NCBI GenBank assembly: GCA_016800925.1
Contig: JABCPU010000058.1
Coordinates: 1-64,000, forward strand
From: Suillus spraguei
Lineage: Eukaryota; Basidiomycota; Agaricomycetes; Boletales; Suillaceae
Direction: 5' to 3'
Length of the DNA stretch: 64,000 bases
The translations under genes and the position numbers were made by a program. A model generated the notes under the pieces. The model worked only from the letters and a program-made list of their open reading frames with translations. It was not told the origin of the DNA and ran no database searches. Each line of letters starts with the position of its first letter. The stretch's first letter is position 1. Positions 22,156 to 34,923 of this stretch are shown here, piece after piece.

Positions 22156-23899
22156 ATGCAACTGCAAGCCTTCGTCACTCTTTTATCCCTTCTCGGTGCT
22201 GCTAATGCCACTCCCGAACGTCATGTTCGTCTGGCCAAGAGACAGAATGCTGGTGCCCTCGTTGGTTTGAACTCCTCATCATCCGGTGCCCCGATAACGA
22301 GCTTTACTCCATCGGCTACGTCGACCTCGAATTCAACCGTTCCAACCACACCAGTTGGTACTACTATCCCTCCACTTGCTAATATTACTTCGGGCATGGC
22401 GACCCCTTCGACCGTCCCCCTCTCCGCTACGTATTCCGCAGGCGCTACACCTTTGATTTCCGGTGCTCCAGTTTTGCCTACTCCATGTAAGTTTTCTTAC
22501 CGACGTGTTTTTTTTGGTGTTGATAATATTACAATCAGTCGTATTCCAAGCTGCAAGCTGGCCTACTCAGGACCAGATTGCACCTACTAGTGCGTGTTGT
22601 AAAGATTGTGATGTGTTACGAGGCATAATATCATTATCACGCAGATTCCTCGGAGGTCTCCCAATGGATGGAAGAACTCGATGGTCTCGATATTCCCGAC
22701 CTCACTCCTACTGTTGATGGCACTTGCGTGAACGACCCGGCTGCTGCTGCGCAAGCTGCCAGTCGTGGTTGGTGGACTTGCGGTGGTTATACCCGTGCTA
22801 CTGATATCACCGCTTGTCCGGACAAGTTGACATGGGGTGTCAGTTTTGATGATGGCCCGGGTTTCTACAGTGCGTATTTTTTCTATCATTGTACATTGAT
22901 CAAGGCTCACGGTTTTGAACAGCTCAGTGTGTTATTTTTGGCATTCCTGACTGTAATTTTCTCATTGATTGACAGGGAACTTCTTGACTACTTGGCTTCC
23001 AAAAACTTGACCTCTACGTTCTTCGTTATTGGTTCGCGTATCGTCGAGCGTCCTCAGGTTCTTGTGGAAGAGTATATGGCTGGGCACGAAATCGCTGTTC
23101 ACACCTGGTCGCATCGTGTACGTGTAATAAAATTACTCTTGTGTCTATGGCTAATTGTGCGATAGCCTCTTACAATGCTTACGACCGAGCAAGTCGTAGC
23201 TGAGCTTGGCTGGGCACGTAAAGCTATCAAAGACGTCATTGGTGTCACTCCCACATTGATGCGTCCCCCTTATGGCGACATTGACGATCGTGTTCGTGCC
23301 ATTTCCCTGGCAATGGGTATGGTCCCCGTTATCTGGACTAGAACTGGTACTGGCGCAACGTTTGATACTAACGGTCAGCTATCTCAATTTTATCCCTGAG
23401 TTTCGAATTCAAATTTATTATAATCGACAATAGACTGGCAGGTTCCCGGTGGTGTTGTCACAGGTGCTCAGTCCTTCGCCACTTTCGAGGCTATTCTAAC
23501 CAACGCAACTGTGCTGAACACTGGGCAGGTGTAGTTTGGATTATCTCCATTTGACTTTACTCATCTTTCTTTCCTAGATTTGTTGTTCTTGAGCATGACT
23601 TATACGCACAAACTGTTGATCTTGCTATTGGCTACACGCTACCTACTGCTATGAACTTTACCCCCGCGCTTACTGTGTGTAATTTTCCTGATGTGCGGAC
23701 AATTTTCTGATCCTCTGTCATGTAGTTCGACTCAATTGGTCACTGCAACGGCATCCCGAGCACGAACCTGTACCGCGAGAGTAACAAAAACACGAGCTTC
23801 CCCTACCCGAACAGTACTAGTGGTGACTCGTCCGTCCCTAGCGGTTCAGGTGGACAAGGTAGCACCACCAAGACTTCCGATGCTCTATCAACGTCATAA
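22156..23899 (+). CDS. Chitin deacetylase (CE4), C-terminal frameshift
   Basis: A secreted polysaccharide deacetylase converting chitin to chitosan. Signal peptide MQLQAFVTLLSLLGAANA, a Ser/Thr-rich linker, then the NodB domain with all five motifs: SFDDGP, HTWSH, RPPYGDIDDR, DW after ATFDTN, and VLEHDLYAQTV. The metal Asp/His/His and catalytic residues are present. At least eight exons splice in frame. The last exon ends at TAA 23897-23899 straight after a Ser/Thr-rich stretch (KTSDALSTS). The +2 frame immediately continues as VIMPLSMVVVSILAAGSSLL and stop at 23955, a textbook GPI-signal tail. One missing base near 23891-23898 therefore removes the predicted GPI anchor. This is an error or a real change from wall-anchored to released enzyme. 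Confidence 0.9.
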
Positions 23900-24321
23900 T
23901 GCCTCTATCTATGGTTGTCGTTTCAATATTGGCTGCTGGCAGCTCCCTCTTGTGATTTGACGGATACACCACTACCACTTACGCAAGCTTGATAATAATG
24001 ATGGACGTACGGCAGCTGTATATATATATATTTCGCCCTTCGTGGACAAGTATGTTTTTGTGGATGCTGCTCTATCTACTCTGAATTAAAATACCCCGTT
24101 CGCTCTGTCCGATATGTTGTAATCTCGTGTGAAGTTTGGGATAGGGCTTTGTAGAAGGCAATAATTAGCTACTCGGGTGTACGTCCAACTTGGTGATAAA
24201 CGTCAAAGGGATTGTACGGGTCGAGTGCTAGCGATAAATGCCATGACACGGTGATAGCCGATAGTAAGGCTTGAAGTTACGTGCGCTCTGTATTATTGAT
24301 TACTACCAGCCATATCGATTC
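23900..24321. other. Intergenic between chitin deacetylase and SEC1
   Basis: The first 56 bases hold the out-of-frame GPI-like tail described for the chitin deacetylase. The rest is AT-rich with no gene signal. Confidence 0.4.
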
Positions 24322-27265
24322 ATGGCCTCACTCATCACCGCTGTTCGCTCAAGTATGCGCGCTGCTTTCTTATAAGCCAGCGAGCGCTAATGCATATAAC
24401 GCAATTGCAGAATTACTTCAGGCCATTAGATCCGTGAATCCCCCTGGACGATGGAAAATCCTTGTGGTGGACGAACACTCACAGAAGCTGCTAGGCTCAG
24501 TTCTTAAGCAGTTGATATCCTTGAGGAGAATGTTACCTGTGAGTCCTTGTCAGTCGGATAGCCCAATTAGCACTGATAGCCACATGTGTCAGTGATCGAG
24601 TCAATATCTAATCACCGGGAACCCCAACAGTTCGAGGCGGTTTATCTGCTCATGCCGACTACGCAGAATGTGGATCGCATCATTAAAGACTTTAGTGACG
24701 GCCGCCAGCAGTATCTTGGAGCTCATTTATTCTTCGTCGATGGTACGCTTTCTCAGCTGACTCCCGCGCCAGTTGCATCAGTTGAGGACGAACATGTATT
24801 TTAGGGTTGTCAGAAACCTTGTTTGAGCACTTGACGACGTCCCCTGCTGAACCGCACCTGAAAGGACTGCAGGATCTTTTCGTCAACTTTTGGGGTGAGT
24901 TTCGTGCGGAGGCCACTCATGACGGAGCTTCATGTTGATTAGGATGCCTCCGTATGCAGCAACCGAGGCACAAACTTTCTCTCTTCAGGCACCAGGATTG
25001 TTTTTTAACACTTATAGCCCACCGCGAAATGAGGCTGCATTCAAGTCAGCGCGATCGAAGCTCGAGGAAGAGCTGCGGTTTGTTAGCAAGACTGTACGCA
25101 TGCAGGTGTCTAGAACCATGTTCACAAACTCAATTATCTACAGATAGCAAATGTCTGCATCACCCTTAATGAGTTCCCGTACGTTCGGTACTACATGCCA
25201 ACTCACCACGCTCCCCTTGGTCCCCTCAAACCCAACGAACAAACCCGTGCCCCTCCACCTCCTGAAGGCAGTAGTCGATGGCGAACCAATCTAGCTCGTG
25301 GAGACGCCGCACGCGCGTACGAGGTTGCTGACACAGACTTTGCAACGAAGTTACTTGCGTTTATGATTCAGCAGAACCTGGACGAGTACAAGCGGATTAA
25401 TCCGGAATTCCCTGTGAGTACCCAACTCAGGTGACCTGTCGACTTCGAATGACTTGTTAAATTATTGTAATTGACGACGCTAGAAACCTTCTGATCCTCC
25501 CCGACCCCGCGGTACGCTCATAATCACAGACCGATCTATGGATACCGTTGCGCCTTTCATTCACGAGTTCACATATCAGGCTATGTGTAATGATCTGCTG
25601 CAGATAGATGACGGCACGAAATACATGTCTGTCTGTGCGTGCTAGTGTAAAAGTTCACTGACAACTTTACCCGCAGGTACAAGTTTCAGTCATCGGTCGG
25701 ATCTTACGAGGACAAGGTCGCCACTCTCTCCGACGCTGACTCGGTGTGGACCACTGTCCGTCACATGCACATGCGTGAAGCGATCGACAAACTCATGGCG
25801 GATTTTAACAAGTTTATGGAAGAGAATGCAGGGTTCAAGGGGGAGGGTGCTGCCAGTCTCAATGACATGAAGGATATGCTTGCAAATTTGCCTCAGTATC
25901 AAGAGCAGAGAGAAAAGGTGAGTGTATGCGTGTGCTACCCTTATTGATGATACTAATTTGTGATGTCATTCGAGTTCTCGTTGCATCTAAACATGGCGCA
26001 GGATTGTATGAACCTGTTTGAGAAGCACAAACTACCTCTGGTGGCCAATGTTGAGCAGGTAGCTGTGATGCATTCTTTTGATGGACAAGGCTAATAATGC
26101 ATACCCAGTGTTGCGCCACTGGACTCACCGCAGAGGGGAAGACACCGAAGACTCTTGTTGAAGAAATGGTGCCCTTGTTGGATAGCCAGGAGGTCATGTT
26201 AGTATTGACATAACCCTACTGTATAGCTGACCTGATAGTCTTGCATAGAAATGCCAACAAAGTGCGCATGGTCGCACTTTACATCCAACACCGTGATGGT
26301 GTTCCAGATGAGGATCGCCGACGATTGTATCAACATGCGCGGCTGAGCATGGCTGATCAGGATGCTGTCAATTCTTTAGTCCATCTCGGTGTTCGTATAA
26401 GCAGAGTACGCGCGTGGCAAGTGTAATTCATTATCTCACTCATGGTTGCACCTAGGGACCCTCGGACAAGGATATCAAGAAGAAGCTCAAGCAAAAGACA
26501 TACAATGACGACGATTATGAGCTCTCACGGTACCGACCTCTACTTCGGACAGTCATAGAAGTACGGGTACTCGTGCATCTCACTGCTCTGTGCTGAATAC
26601 TATCCCTCAGGAACACTCCGCCAACAAATTAGACCCCACACTCTTCCCCTACGTCAAAGATCCCCCAACATTTTTGTCGCCGGCTGCTAGTCTTAAACAG
26701 CCAGCACCTCAAACCACGTCCCTACGCAGTGCGAAGCCTAGCTGGCACAAGGCTGTTCGGCCGAATGTTCTTGCGGAGAACAAGCAGCGTGTCATCGTGT
26801 TTGTGGTCGGCGGGATGACATACTCGGAGATTCGAGAAGCATACTCGTTGTCGGCGTCACTAAACAAGGACATCTATATAGGTATGTCACTTGTCCCATC
26901 AGGATCACTCGAGGTCTGAAAACTTGTCAACCTCAGGCTCAACACATGCTATTACGCCCCGTAACTTCGTCGATGATCTGAGAGTCCTCGAAATTGCTGG
27001 GGTCGGCTCACGTGCTATGCCAAATGGTGTCTCGTTGGCAGGAGCACATCACTCATACCAAGAGTATTACGATGAGAAGTACTTCACACCGGACCCACCT
27101 GCTCCTCAACGCCCCACACTCCCTGTGCAGAAAGACTCGAAACATTCTGCCAGCAAGCTTGTGAAGACACAGTCATCATACTCAGGATCATCGGCGTCGC
27201 TGGTCGGCTCGGGCACGGTAGAAAAGGAAGAGAAGAAGAAAAAGAAGGGGCTTTTCCGTTTCTGA
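24322..27265 (+). CDS. SEC1: Sec1/Munc18 exocytosis protein, possible frameshift
   Basis: This SM protein binds syntaxin/SNARE complexes to drive fusion of secretory vesicles with the plasma membrane. Exons read MASLITAVRSK, then SVNPPGRWKILVVDEHSQKL, ESISNHREPQQFEAVYLLMP, NVDRIIKDF, GTLIITDRSMDTVAPFIHEF, VRHMHMREAIDKLM, RVIVFVVGGMTYSEIREAYS and a basic end KKKKKGLFRF; the total is roughly 720 residues. It is the exocytic Sec1 rather than Sly1 or Vps33. The start ATG at 24322 precedes an intron in codon 11. Between VLKQ and DILEENVT (24510-24514) one base is missing relative to the expected frame; no intron explains it. The gene is convergent with RPT4, 196 bp apart. Confidence 0.92.
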
Positions 27266-27461
27266 TCATATCTTTCTCACTTAACCAATTTCTCCGCTCG
27301 AACCACCTACGGACAACATTCAGCGATGTTGGAAGTGTGTAGACTAGTATAATAGGGTGACGTTAATGGACCTTTTGAATTATTTCGTTTCTTAGTCATA
27401 AATAACCCTCGAATGCGAGATAAAAACGACATGCAATGCAGGCGGTATATTACATGTGGGT

Positions 27462-29028
27462 CTATGCAGAATACTCCAACTTGGCTGTGAATCGTTTGAG
27501 AAAGTGACAAATAACAGATAGTTTGGACTCACTCTCATGCTTCTTAGCATCGCTGACCTTCCGTGCAGCTTTAGTGAGATCTTCTTGGACAATGTATTCT
27601 CTTCGCGGTAATCAGCAAAACAAGTGTTTGTCATGATAAGTTAGAACTCACCGGTCGTCCCTGATGGCAAACATGCCGGCTTCTGTCACCACATTTCGCA
27701 GGTCAGCACCATTGAACGCATCCGTGAGCTGCAAGCCGGGTGAGATGGATACAAAATGACATCAATAGAACCCACCTTTACGATTGCTTCATAATCAATG
27801 TATCCACTCTTATTCACAGGTTGCGCATGGATCTTCAAGATCTCTAGTCGTGCCTGTTCGTTTGGTAGAGGAATTTCTATCTTCCGGTCAAGTCGACCAG
27901 GACGAAGGAGAGCAGGGTCAAGAGTGTCTGGTCGATTTGTTGCCATGATGAGCTTTGTCCGTCCTAGGGAGTCGAAACCATCCATTTGGTTCAATAACTG
28001 TGAAAATGTGAGCTTGATCCTAACAAAGAAAACAGGGTTCAAATACCTCCATTAATGTCCTTTGAATTTCTCGGTCCGCACTGGTACCCTCCGAAAACCG
28101 TCTTCCACCGATGGCATCGATTTCGTCCATGAATATGACGCAGGGCTCGTGGTCCCTTGCATACCCGAACATCTCACGCACGACTCGTGCGCTCTCACCA
28201 ATGTATTTGTCGACGATAGCAGAGGATACTACTTTGAGGAAATTAGTTTGGAGAGTGGCTGCAACAGCACGGGCGAGGAGGGTTTTGCCCGTCCCTGGGG
28301 GACCGTACAAGAGGACACCCTTGGGAGGCTTGATACCGACTCGGACAAAAAGTTCTGGGCTGAGCAGCGGTAACTCAATCACCTGGAGAATAGTAAGTAT
28401 GAAGTAGCAGGAAGAAATTATAGCAGACATACCTCGCGCAGCTCTCGTACCTGGTCACCTAAGCCACCAATACCTGCAAACGATGCACCTCCAGGATCTT
28501 CCAAGCTCATTTTGTAAACCATAGGATCTACTTCTCTTGGCAGAATACGCATGATTGTGAGGGTGGTCATGTCAAGGGAAACTCGTGTGCCTGTCTTGAG
28601 TTTCTCTGCTGGTAGGGCGGGGCGGTAAGAGACGACATATCGAGGTCCTGACGACGCCTTTACGATGACTATGCAATAATTGAGCGCCCCAATACATGAA
28701 GAATCCTAATGCGACTGACATCGTTCGTCATCTAGTTGTTTCATAACCTCTCCAATGATCTGCCCAACGGACTGCACGGCCTTGATGTCATCCTCGGTCT
28801 TCGCGTAGTCAGCCTCGAGATCTTTCAATGAAAACCGCACTGAATAGCAGCAACATTAGAACGCTTCGAATGCGCTGATTGACAAGCACTAACGGTTCTT
28901 GAGACTCTGGCTCGAGTTCTCGTGACTCTGCATTTTCTATAGCAGAACTGAGATTAGTAGAAGCGCAAGACAGGCAGCTCGCTTACATCCCGGTAGCTCT
29001 TGAGAGCATCCTTTCTTCGTTGGTCCAT
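27462..29028 (-). CDS. RPT4: 26S proteasome regulatory ATPase Rpt4
   Basis: An AAA ATPase of the 19S base ring that unfolds substrates for the proteasome. Start [14 protein letters not shown] at 29028; then [19 protein letters not shown], Walker A GPPGTGKT, Walker [21 protein letters not shown], the arginine-finger region [20 protein letters not shown], and the C-terminus [19 protein letters not shown]...[23 protein letters not shown] and [17 protein letters not shown] match Rpt4 (PSMC6) better than the other Rpt subunits. Several short introns splice in frame. Stop TAG at 27462-27464. Confidence 0.95.
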
Positions 29029-29145
29029 TATGTTAGATGATGTTGGGTGATGTCGGTCCTTAAGATGAACGCGAAGGGACGCGTCAGTAAAGACCTATTT
29101 GGAACTTGCACGAATATGACAGTTTGGCGAGCCCGGACTTTTATC

Positions 29146-29228
29146 GGCCTGGTGGTCTAGTAGTATGATTCCTTGTTAGGGTTCAGCCAGATTCGAGGAG
29201 GTCCCGGGTTCAATTCCCGGCCAGGCCC
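29146..29228 (+). tRNA. tRNA-Pro (AGG) with 11-nt intron
   Basis: The mature sequence is identical to the tRNA at 1858-1941: acceptor GGCCTGG/CCAGGCC, anticodon AGG at 29178-29180, same T arm and C discriminator. The intron (about 29182-29192) differs in sequence and is one base shorter. T6 follows at 29229-29234. It is divergent from RPT4, 117 bp from the RPT4 start. Confidence 0.95.
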
Positions 29229-29234
29229 TTTTTT
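29229..29234 (+). terminator. RNA polymerase III terminator of the second tRNA-Pro
   Basis: Six T directly after the discriminator base. Confidence 0.8.
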
Positions 29235-31499
29235 GTTTGTTTTGTTTTGAGCAACGATTTCCCTCCAGGCGCACCACTTCTCTACTATCATGGACCAGCT
29301 TACTTATTCATGGAGAATCCACCGTGGCGTCAGCTGGCTAAAGCCCCAGATCACAAATGCGGAAGAAATAGGACAGAACACCACGGGACGGTCAGATATT
29401 CTACCAATACGCAAAGTTCGAGCAACTTCTGCACTTTTTCTGAACGTTGATGGTCCTTAGGATTCAAGTAAGTACAAGTGTTCAATTGTACTTTGCTGCC
29501 TTGTAAAATATATTCATTCACCGCGTACGCAAGTCGCAGCCACTGACCTGAGATGTAGACATTGTCACATAGATGTCTCGTGTGGCAAATTAGTTAGCCA
29601 TCGACAATAGATATCCACTAGCCACTCACTGTCGAAAAAAACTCAGCATTGGGAACTAGCATCCGAAAATCTTAATGAATATGTTGCGTGCTGGGACAGC
29701 ATTTACAGTCGGACGTGGCGCGATTTTGTCGAATGAGGTCTGTACATCAAATTTTCCGAAAACAATCCACTGTTAACGTTGTTTCGACTCCAATTCAAAG
29801 GGAGTCCAGGACTTTCCGATACTCTGACACTACACTGTTGCCACCACCGCCAGCCTTCGACAAATCAGTACTAGTATACACATCACTACCAATTCACACA
29901 TGGACGTACTCCTGGAAGTCCATAGTGTTCATGCCTATTTTTGCATCGATAACTGTGGAGACGGATAACCGAGCTCGATGCAAGAGACAGCAGCATACGT
30001 GGAAGTTCAGCGGAAAAGCCAACCACAGCTACATTCAAATAGCAAGATCACCTTGCAAAATAAACTACACGGGCTTGCATTAACACTGAGACCGTCTCTG
30101 ATAGTCTATCTCCTCGGCGATTGTTGCAGTCCACGGAAGTATTTCACGGCAATCTAGACTGGTGTAGAGTATTCAATTCGTAGAAATCAAAATTTGGGCA
30201 TTTCTCGCATAATCATAAATGCACTGGAGGGGTACCGGACCGGATGAGCGCCTAGAAGATTATGAGCGTACGAGATGAGGCAAAGAACTCACAGCTGGAA
30301 TGTGACGCGCAGGGACAGGGACAGAAACCGTGCAGCGGCTTGATGGTTGCACTCTCGCATATGCAGGGTCAAATTTTAAGCGACCACATAACAGTACATC
30401 ATGATACTGTTTGCAGTATTCTGCAAAGCTCATCTACAATGTAAATCGGAAAATAAGCAATAACCCACATACACAGCTTGACGTTTCCAGTAACCCCTCC
30501 CTTGTGTTGCTCCGGCAGCATCTAAAGTCGCCGATACGGACAGCGACTTCAGTGTACACTGCCAGAAAAACTGAGCCCATGAATGACACAGTTGTCGTCT
30601 CAATTATATCCATTTTCAAACCTTATTGCCTCTGAAAAGCTAAGGACATCCTCTTCTATATCACGGCCTGGCCTCGCAGCTAGTATTGAGAAGTAAAAAG
30701 GATGAGAAGCTACAGCGGCTCGAAGAACAGGTGTGGGCCCTGGGAGCAAAGTTTCAGTAACAGGATAAACTAGACTCATAGACATTCTGCACACGTTAGT
30801 AAATACTGTATGACAGATTATAACATCGCACCAGCAACAAAGTCATCTCATCTTCACACCGATTGCACGTCTAAAATGACCGGCGGGAACAGGGAACTGG
30901 TGGGGTATGCCTCACACCAAGGTCTTCGTGATTCGGGAGACACGAAAGGACACTGGACGTCCTGTAGATCAGACTGTGATGTCCTGCATAGAGTTATCCT
31001 TCAATAGGACAGTAATAATACATTCTGCGATGGGAAGTTCGCCAGTTATAGTACTGCAAACACTACTAGTACACTGGGAACAACTTGAACGCACGCAGAT
31101 AGAACTTATGGATGAGCGATAGTCCATGAGTGATAACTGTACCTTCACCATAATTATTGGAAAGAACGGCTTGCCGAGTCGCCTTTTGCGGCAGGTCGAG
31201 TCGCTTGCAGGTCATCATAATGACTTCGGTGCCGACTAGCGACGACGATGACTATCTAGCATGTGAATAATTGCCATGGCAGTGAACTGTTTTCATGGAT
31301 ATTGCTAATAAAAAATATGACACACCCATATAGTGTAGACTCATGAGTTGTGGTTGGCAACTTGGCGTGTACTTTGTAATTCAACTTGAACTCCACGTCG
31401 ACGAACAAGGTTTGAAACGGTTGAGCCTGTGACTTATTAACTTATAGCGTAGTCATCAAAGTCACGAGTGTCTCTTCCAATCGAAACCTTAACGCAACC
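29235..31499. other. Long stretch with no recognisable gene
   Basis: 2.3 kb with only short open frames on both strands. The longest (29688-30083, plus, 131 codons) has no motif I recognise and no plausible splice partners. No repeat or RNA gene was seen. Confidence 0.45.
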
Positions 31500-34400
31500 A
31501 TGCCACGCCGCAAGCATCAATTCCTCGAAGACGATGATTCCGATTCTTCAGAAGGCTCACAAGCTGACGTTAACCTAGACGAAAACGATCCAGACGTTCG
31601 TGCTGAGCGTGCCCTCTTTGAAAATTCGCACAAACGACGTCGGAAGAATGGTAAAGAAGACGCAATTTATGGTGTATTTGGTAGCGATAGTGAGGATGAA
31701 GGCCACGGCGGCCTAGGCTCGAAACGGAGGAGAAGTGACTGGACGAAGGCTCCCGCGTTCGTCGCAAAGGGAAATGTAGATGTGGAGAAGGACATAGAGG
31801 TGCAAGAGGATGAGGCAGGAGAAGGGGAACAAGAAGTAGATGATGAAGCGAACGGGACCGACAGTTCTGATGATGACATTGAGCACGTTGAATATAACGA
31901 GGATGATGAAGATGAAGATGGAGGCTCAGCGCCTCCTTCTCCCCGGATACGAGATCAAGAGGAAGACGAATCACCAGAGCGGCCAGCCTTTGCCAGCCTT
32001 GACTCAACTGGAGCTGATCTGGAACCTTCAATGCAGAACTTTAGGAGAGGCGGTATAGGATCTTCGAAAGGTGGAGTTGGCTCCAAAGGTGGAATAGGTT
32101 CCGCCAAGGGTGGTTTCGGCAATTCTACAAGACTTGGATCTGCGACTGTAGGTATGGGGTTTACGAAAGGTGGTATCGGTTCTACATCTAGTGCTTTATC
32201 TGAGCCTGCTATCGCTTCCCCCGCCCCTACCACACTAGCGTCTACATCCGAATTGCCAACCGCCTTTGGTGGTATCAGTGCTCCTCGTGCTCAACGATCT
32301 TTCCTCCGCAGCGGGACTTCCTCTACAAGTAAACCATCTACTCCGTTACCTGCACATGAGCAAGCACACTTCAACAAGATTGGAAGCACACTTGGTGCTC
32401 AAATGCTTGCAAAGATGGGATGGCAGACAGGTACGGGTCTGGGCGCGACCGGAGAGGGTATCGTCATTCCAATCGAGAGCAAATTGCGCCCGAAGAAAAT
32501 GGGTATCGCGTTCAAGGGGTACAGGGAGAAGACGGAGCAAAGTAAGCTTGAGGCTAAAAGGAGGGGAGAAGTAGTCAGTGACGATGAGGAAGAGGTGCGG
32601 CCGGGACAGAAGAAGAAGGGCGATGCGAAAGAGAAGAGGAGCGATGCTTGGAGGAAGCCAAAGAAGGTGAAGACAAAGGTGGAGCACAAGACGTACGAAC
32701 AAATTATTGCAGAGGCTGGACAGGAGCCCGTCGCATCCGGTATTGGTCAAATCATTGATGCAACTGGCAGAATGGTAAATGCTGCTCATATCCTCCTATT
32801 TTAACTTACGCATGTTTTCAGCCTCGTGAAGTTGCATCACTTGCCGATATATCTTTATCATCGTGGACGCCATCAACTGATCCTACTCGCATACCGGAGG
32901 TACGACATAACCTGCGACTTATTGTAGATGCATGCAAGAACGATCTTGATGGGCTTGCCCGCGAAGCCAAGGCTCTCGAGGAACGCAAAAAATTCATTGC
33001 TCAAGAAAACATTCGGCTGCAAAAGAAAGTTACTGATGAGGCTGAACGTATGTCTGCTCTCGCATTTCGATTCCATCATCACTCACGCACAGCGTATGTA
33101 GTCATTGAACGACTACAGCAGGTAAAACTTGTCGTGGACGATATTGGCGCAAAGGCGAAAGGGCTAGCTTCTGTTTATGAGGCGACCTTGGATGATTTTT
33201 CGCCTTTGTTTTCCACACTGCTGGTGCAGTACCCCACAGAGTTCGACAGATATCGGTTAGACGAGATTGTTGTCGCAGCAATCACGCCGATGGTTAGACG
33301 CATCGTTGCCCAGTGGAATCCACTCCAGGATCCTTCAGGCTTGGTCACAACCTTCCGCACATGGAAGCAAGCGCTGAAAGTCAACTCTATTGACAAACCA
33401 CCAGATACCCAGATTGATATCTATGGTGCGCATGCTGTGGAAACCCCTCCTGCTATTGAAAAGCCTATGACCCCCTTTGAGTCCCTTCTATGGAATGTAT
33501 GGCTACCCAAAGTCCGTACCTGCCTCAACAACGAATGGTCTCCTGAGGACCCTACGCCAGCTGTGAAGTTGTATGAGGCATGGTCGACATTCCTCCCGCC
33601 ATTTGTGCGCGATAACATACTTGACCAACTCATACTACCCAAAGTGAGCAAAGCTGTTGCAGACTGGAGCCCCAAGCGTAGCATGGTGTCCTTACACGCG
33701 CTCGTATTCCCTTGGCTTCCATACCTCGGTTTGCGTATCGACGGTGTTCTGGGTGATGCGCAAAGGAAGGTCAAAAGCCTTCTCAGGAGTTGGGTGCCAA
33801 CAGATGGTGCACTCAAGGACCTCGATGGATGGAGGGAGGTTTTCGACAAGGGCGAGTGGGACGCGATGCTCCTCAAGTATATTGTGCCGAAATTGGGCTC
33901 ATTGTTGCGCGACGAGTTCCGTGTCAACCCTCGCAACCAGGATATGGAACCATTGAAGCGTGTTCTCGCGTGGTCCACACTTCTCCGCGGAAGTATATTT
34001 GTTCAACTGTTAGAAACCGAGTTCTTTCCGAAGTGGCTGGATGTACTGCATATTTGGCTCATACAGCCAAAGGTCAGTTTTGAGGAAGTTGCACAGTGGT
34101 ATTCCTTTTGGAAGAGCAGTTTCCCGGACAGCCTACAATCTATGCCCGGTGTTGCACGTGGATTCACTCGCGGGTTGCAACTTATGAACACAGCTATCGA
34201 GCTCGGTCCTGATGCCCCTACGATGCTGAAACGCCCGGATCTACGTGCAGAACAAGCGATTGCAACTGCGTCTATGAAACAGCCAACGGCAACAAAAGTC
34301 ACTCCTGCGCGGATTCAAAAAATCACCTTCCGCTCGATTGTGGAGGAGTTTGCTGCGTCACACAATCTCTTGTTTATTCCTACTGGGCGTGTGCACGAGA

Positions 34401-34552
34401 AGTCGAGGATGCAGTTGTTCCGCGTCTCGTCTAACATTGGAGGGAAAGGAGGTTTGTTTGTTTATGTGCAAGACGATGCGGTGTGGGCGCCTGATGGGGA
34501 TGAGTATGGGGCGATTACTTTGGAGGATATGGTCCTTAGGGCCAACAAGTAG
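31500..34552 (+). CDS. TFIP11: G-patch splicing factor, TFIP11/Ntr1 (Spp382) family
   Basis: The protein partners the helicase Prp43 in spliceosome disassembly. Exon 1 (31500-32774) begins MPRRKHQFLEDDDSDSS and carries the TIP_N block (RRRKNGKEDAIYGVFGSDSEDE), an acidic stretch, Gly-rich repeats of the GGIGSSKGG type, and a G-patch (LGAQMLAKMGWQTGTGLGATGEGI) near residues 296-320. Exon 2 (32822-34552) holds the GCF C-terminal domain (LDQLILPKVSKAVADWSP, LHIWLIQPKVSFEEVAQWY) and ends at a domain seen in this family (FSRRSIVEEFA-like: TFRSIVEEFAASHNLLFIP). Total about 1000 residues. A further 45-nt intron (33048-33092) is possible: it has GT-AG ends, no stop and keeps frame. Confidence 0.93.
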
Positions 34553-34923
34553 GGATACTCAGCAATTATACATGTTGTATGCATACATAAGCAGTGGTTT
34601 GGATCTGACATATAGCAGCGCGCGCATTGTAACGCGACGCGACGGTCAGGTGATCTGACAATAACCTTTCAATTGTAACGATGCCATACTGTCGATGTCA
34701 GTTTGACCTTCATTGCAAAGGGGCAATAGCAAGCAGCATTGCAAGTGGCCACTCCCGTCACACGCAAATCCTTCCTAGGACCTGCATGACTATTGGTCAC
34801 TGAGGGTTTCCCAGCTGCTTATTACCACATTGGACACTTTGAGCCACTGCTCAATCACCGTGACGAGATTGCTCAAAGCCGCTTCTCTTTGCGGAAGTCT
34901 TTTACGTTTCTCAGTTTACTATC
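34553..34923. other. Intergenic between the G-patch gene and a WD40 gene
   Basis: Short same-strand spacer; no gene or clear promoter element seen. Confidence 0.4.

Noticed and set aside
16986..27265. RhoGEF, chitin deacetylase and SEC1 as a dedicated cell-wall gene cluster
   Set aside because: The functions are thematically linked, but all are housekeeping genes; adjacency alone is weak evidence.
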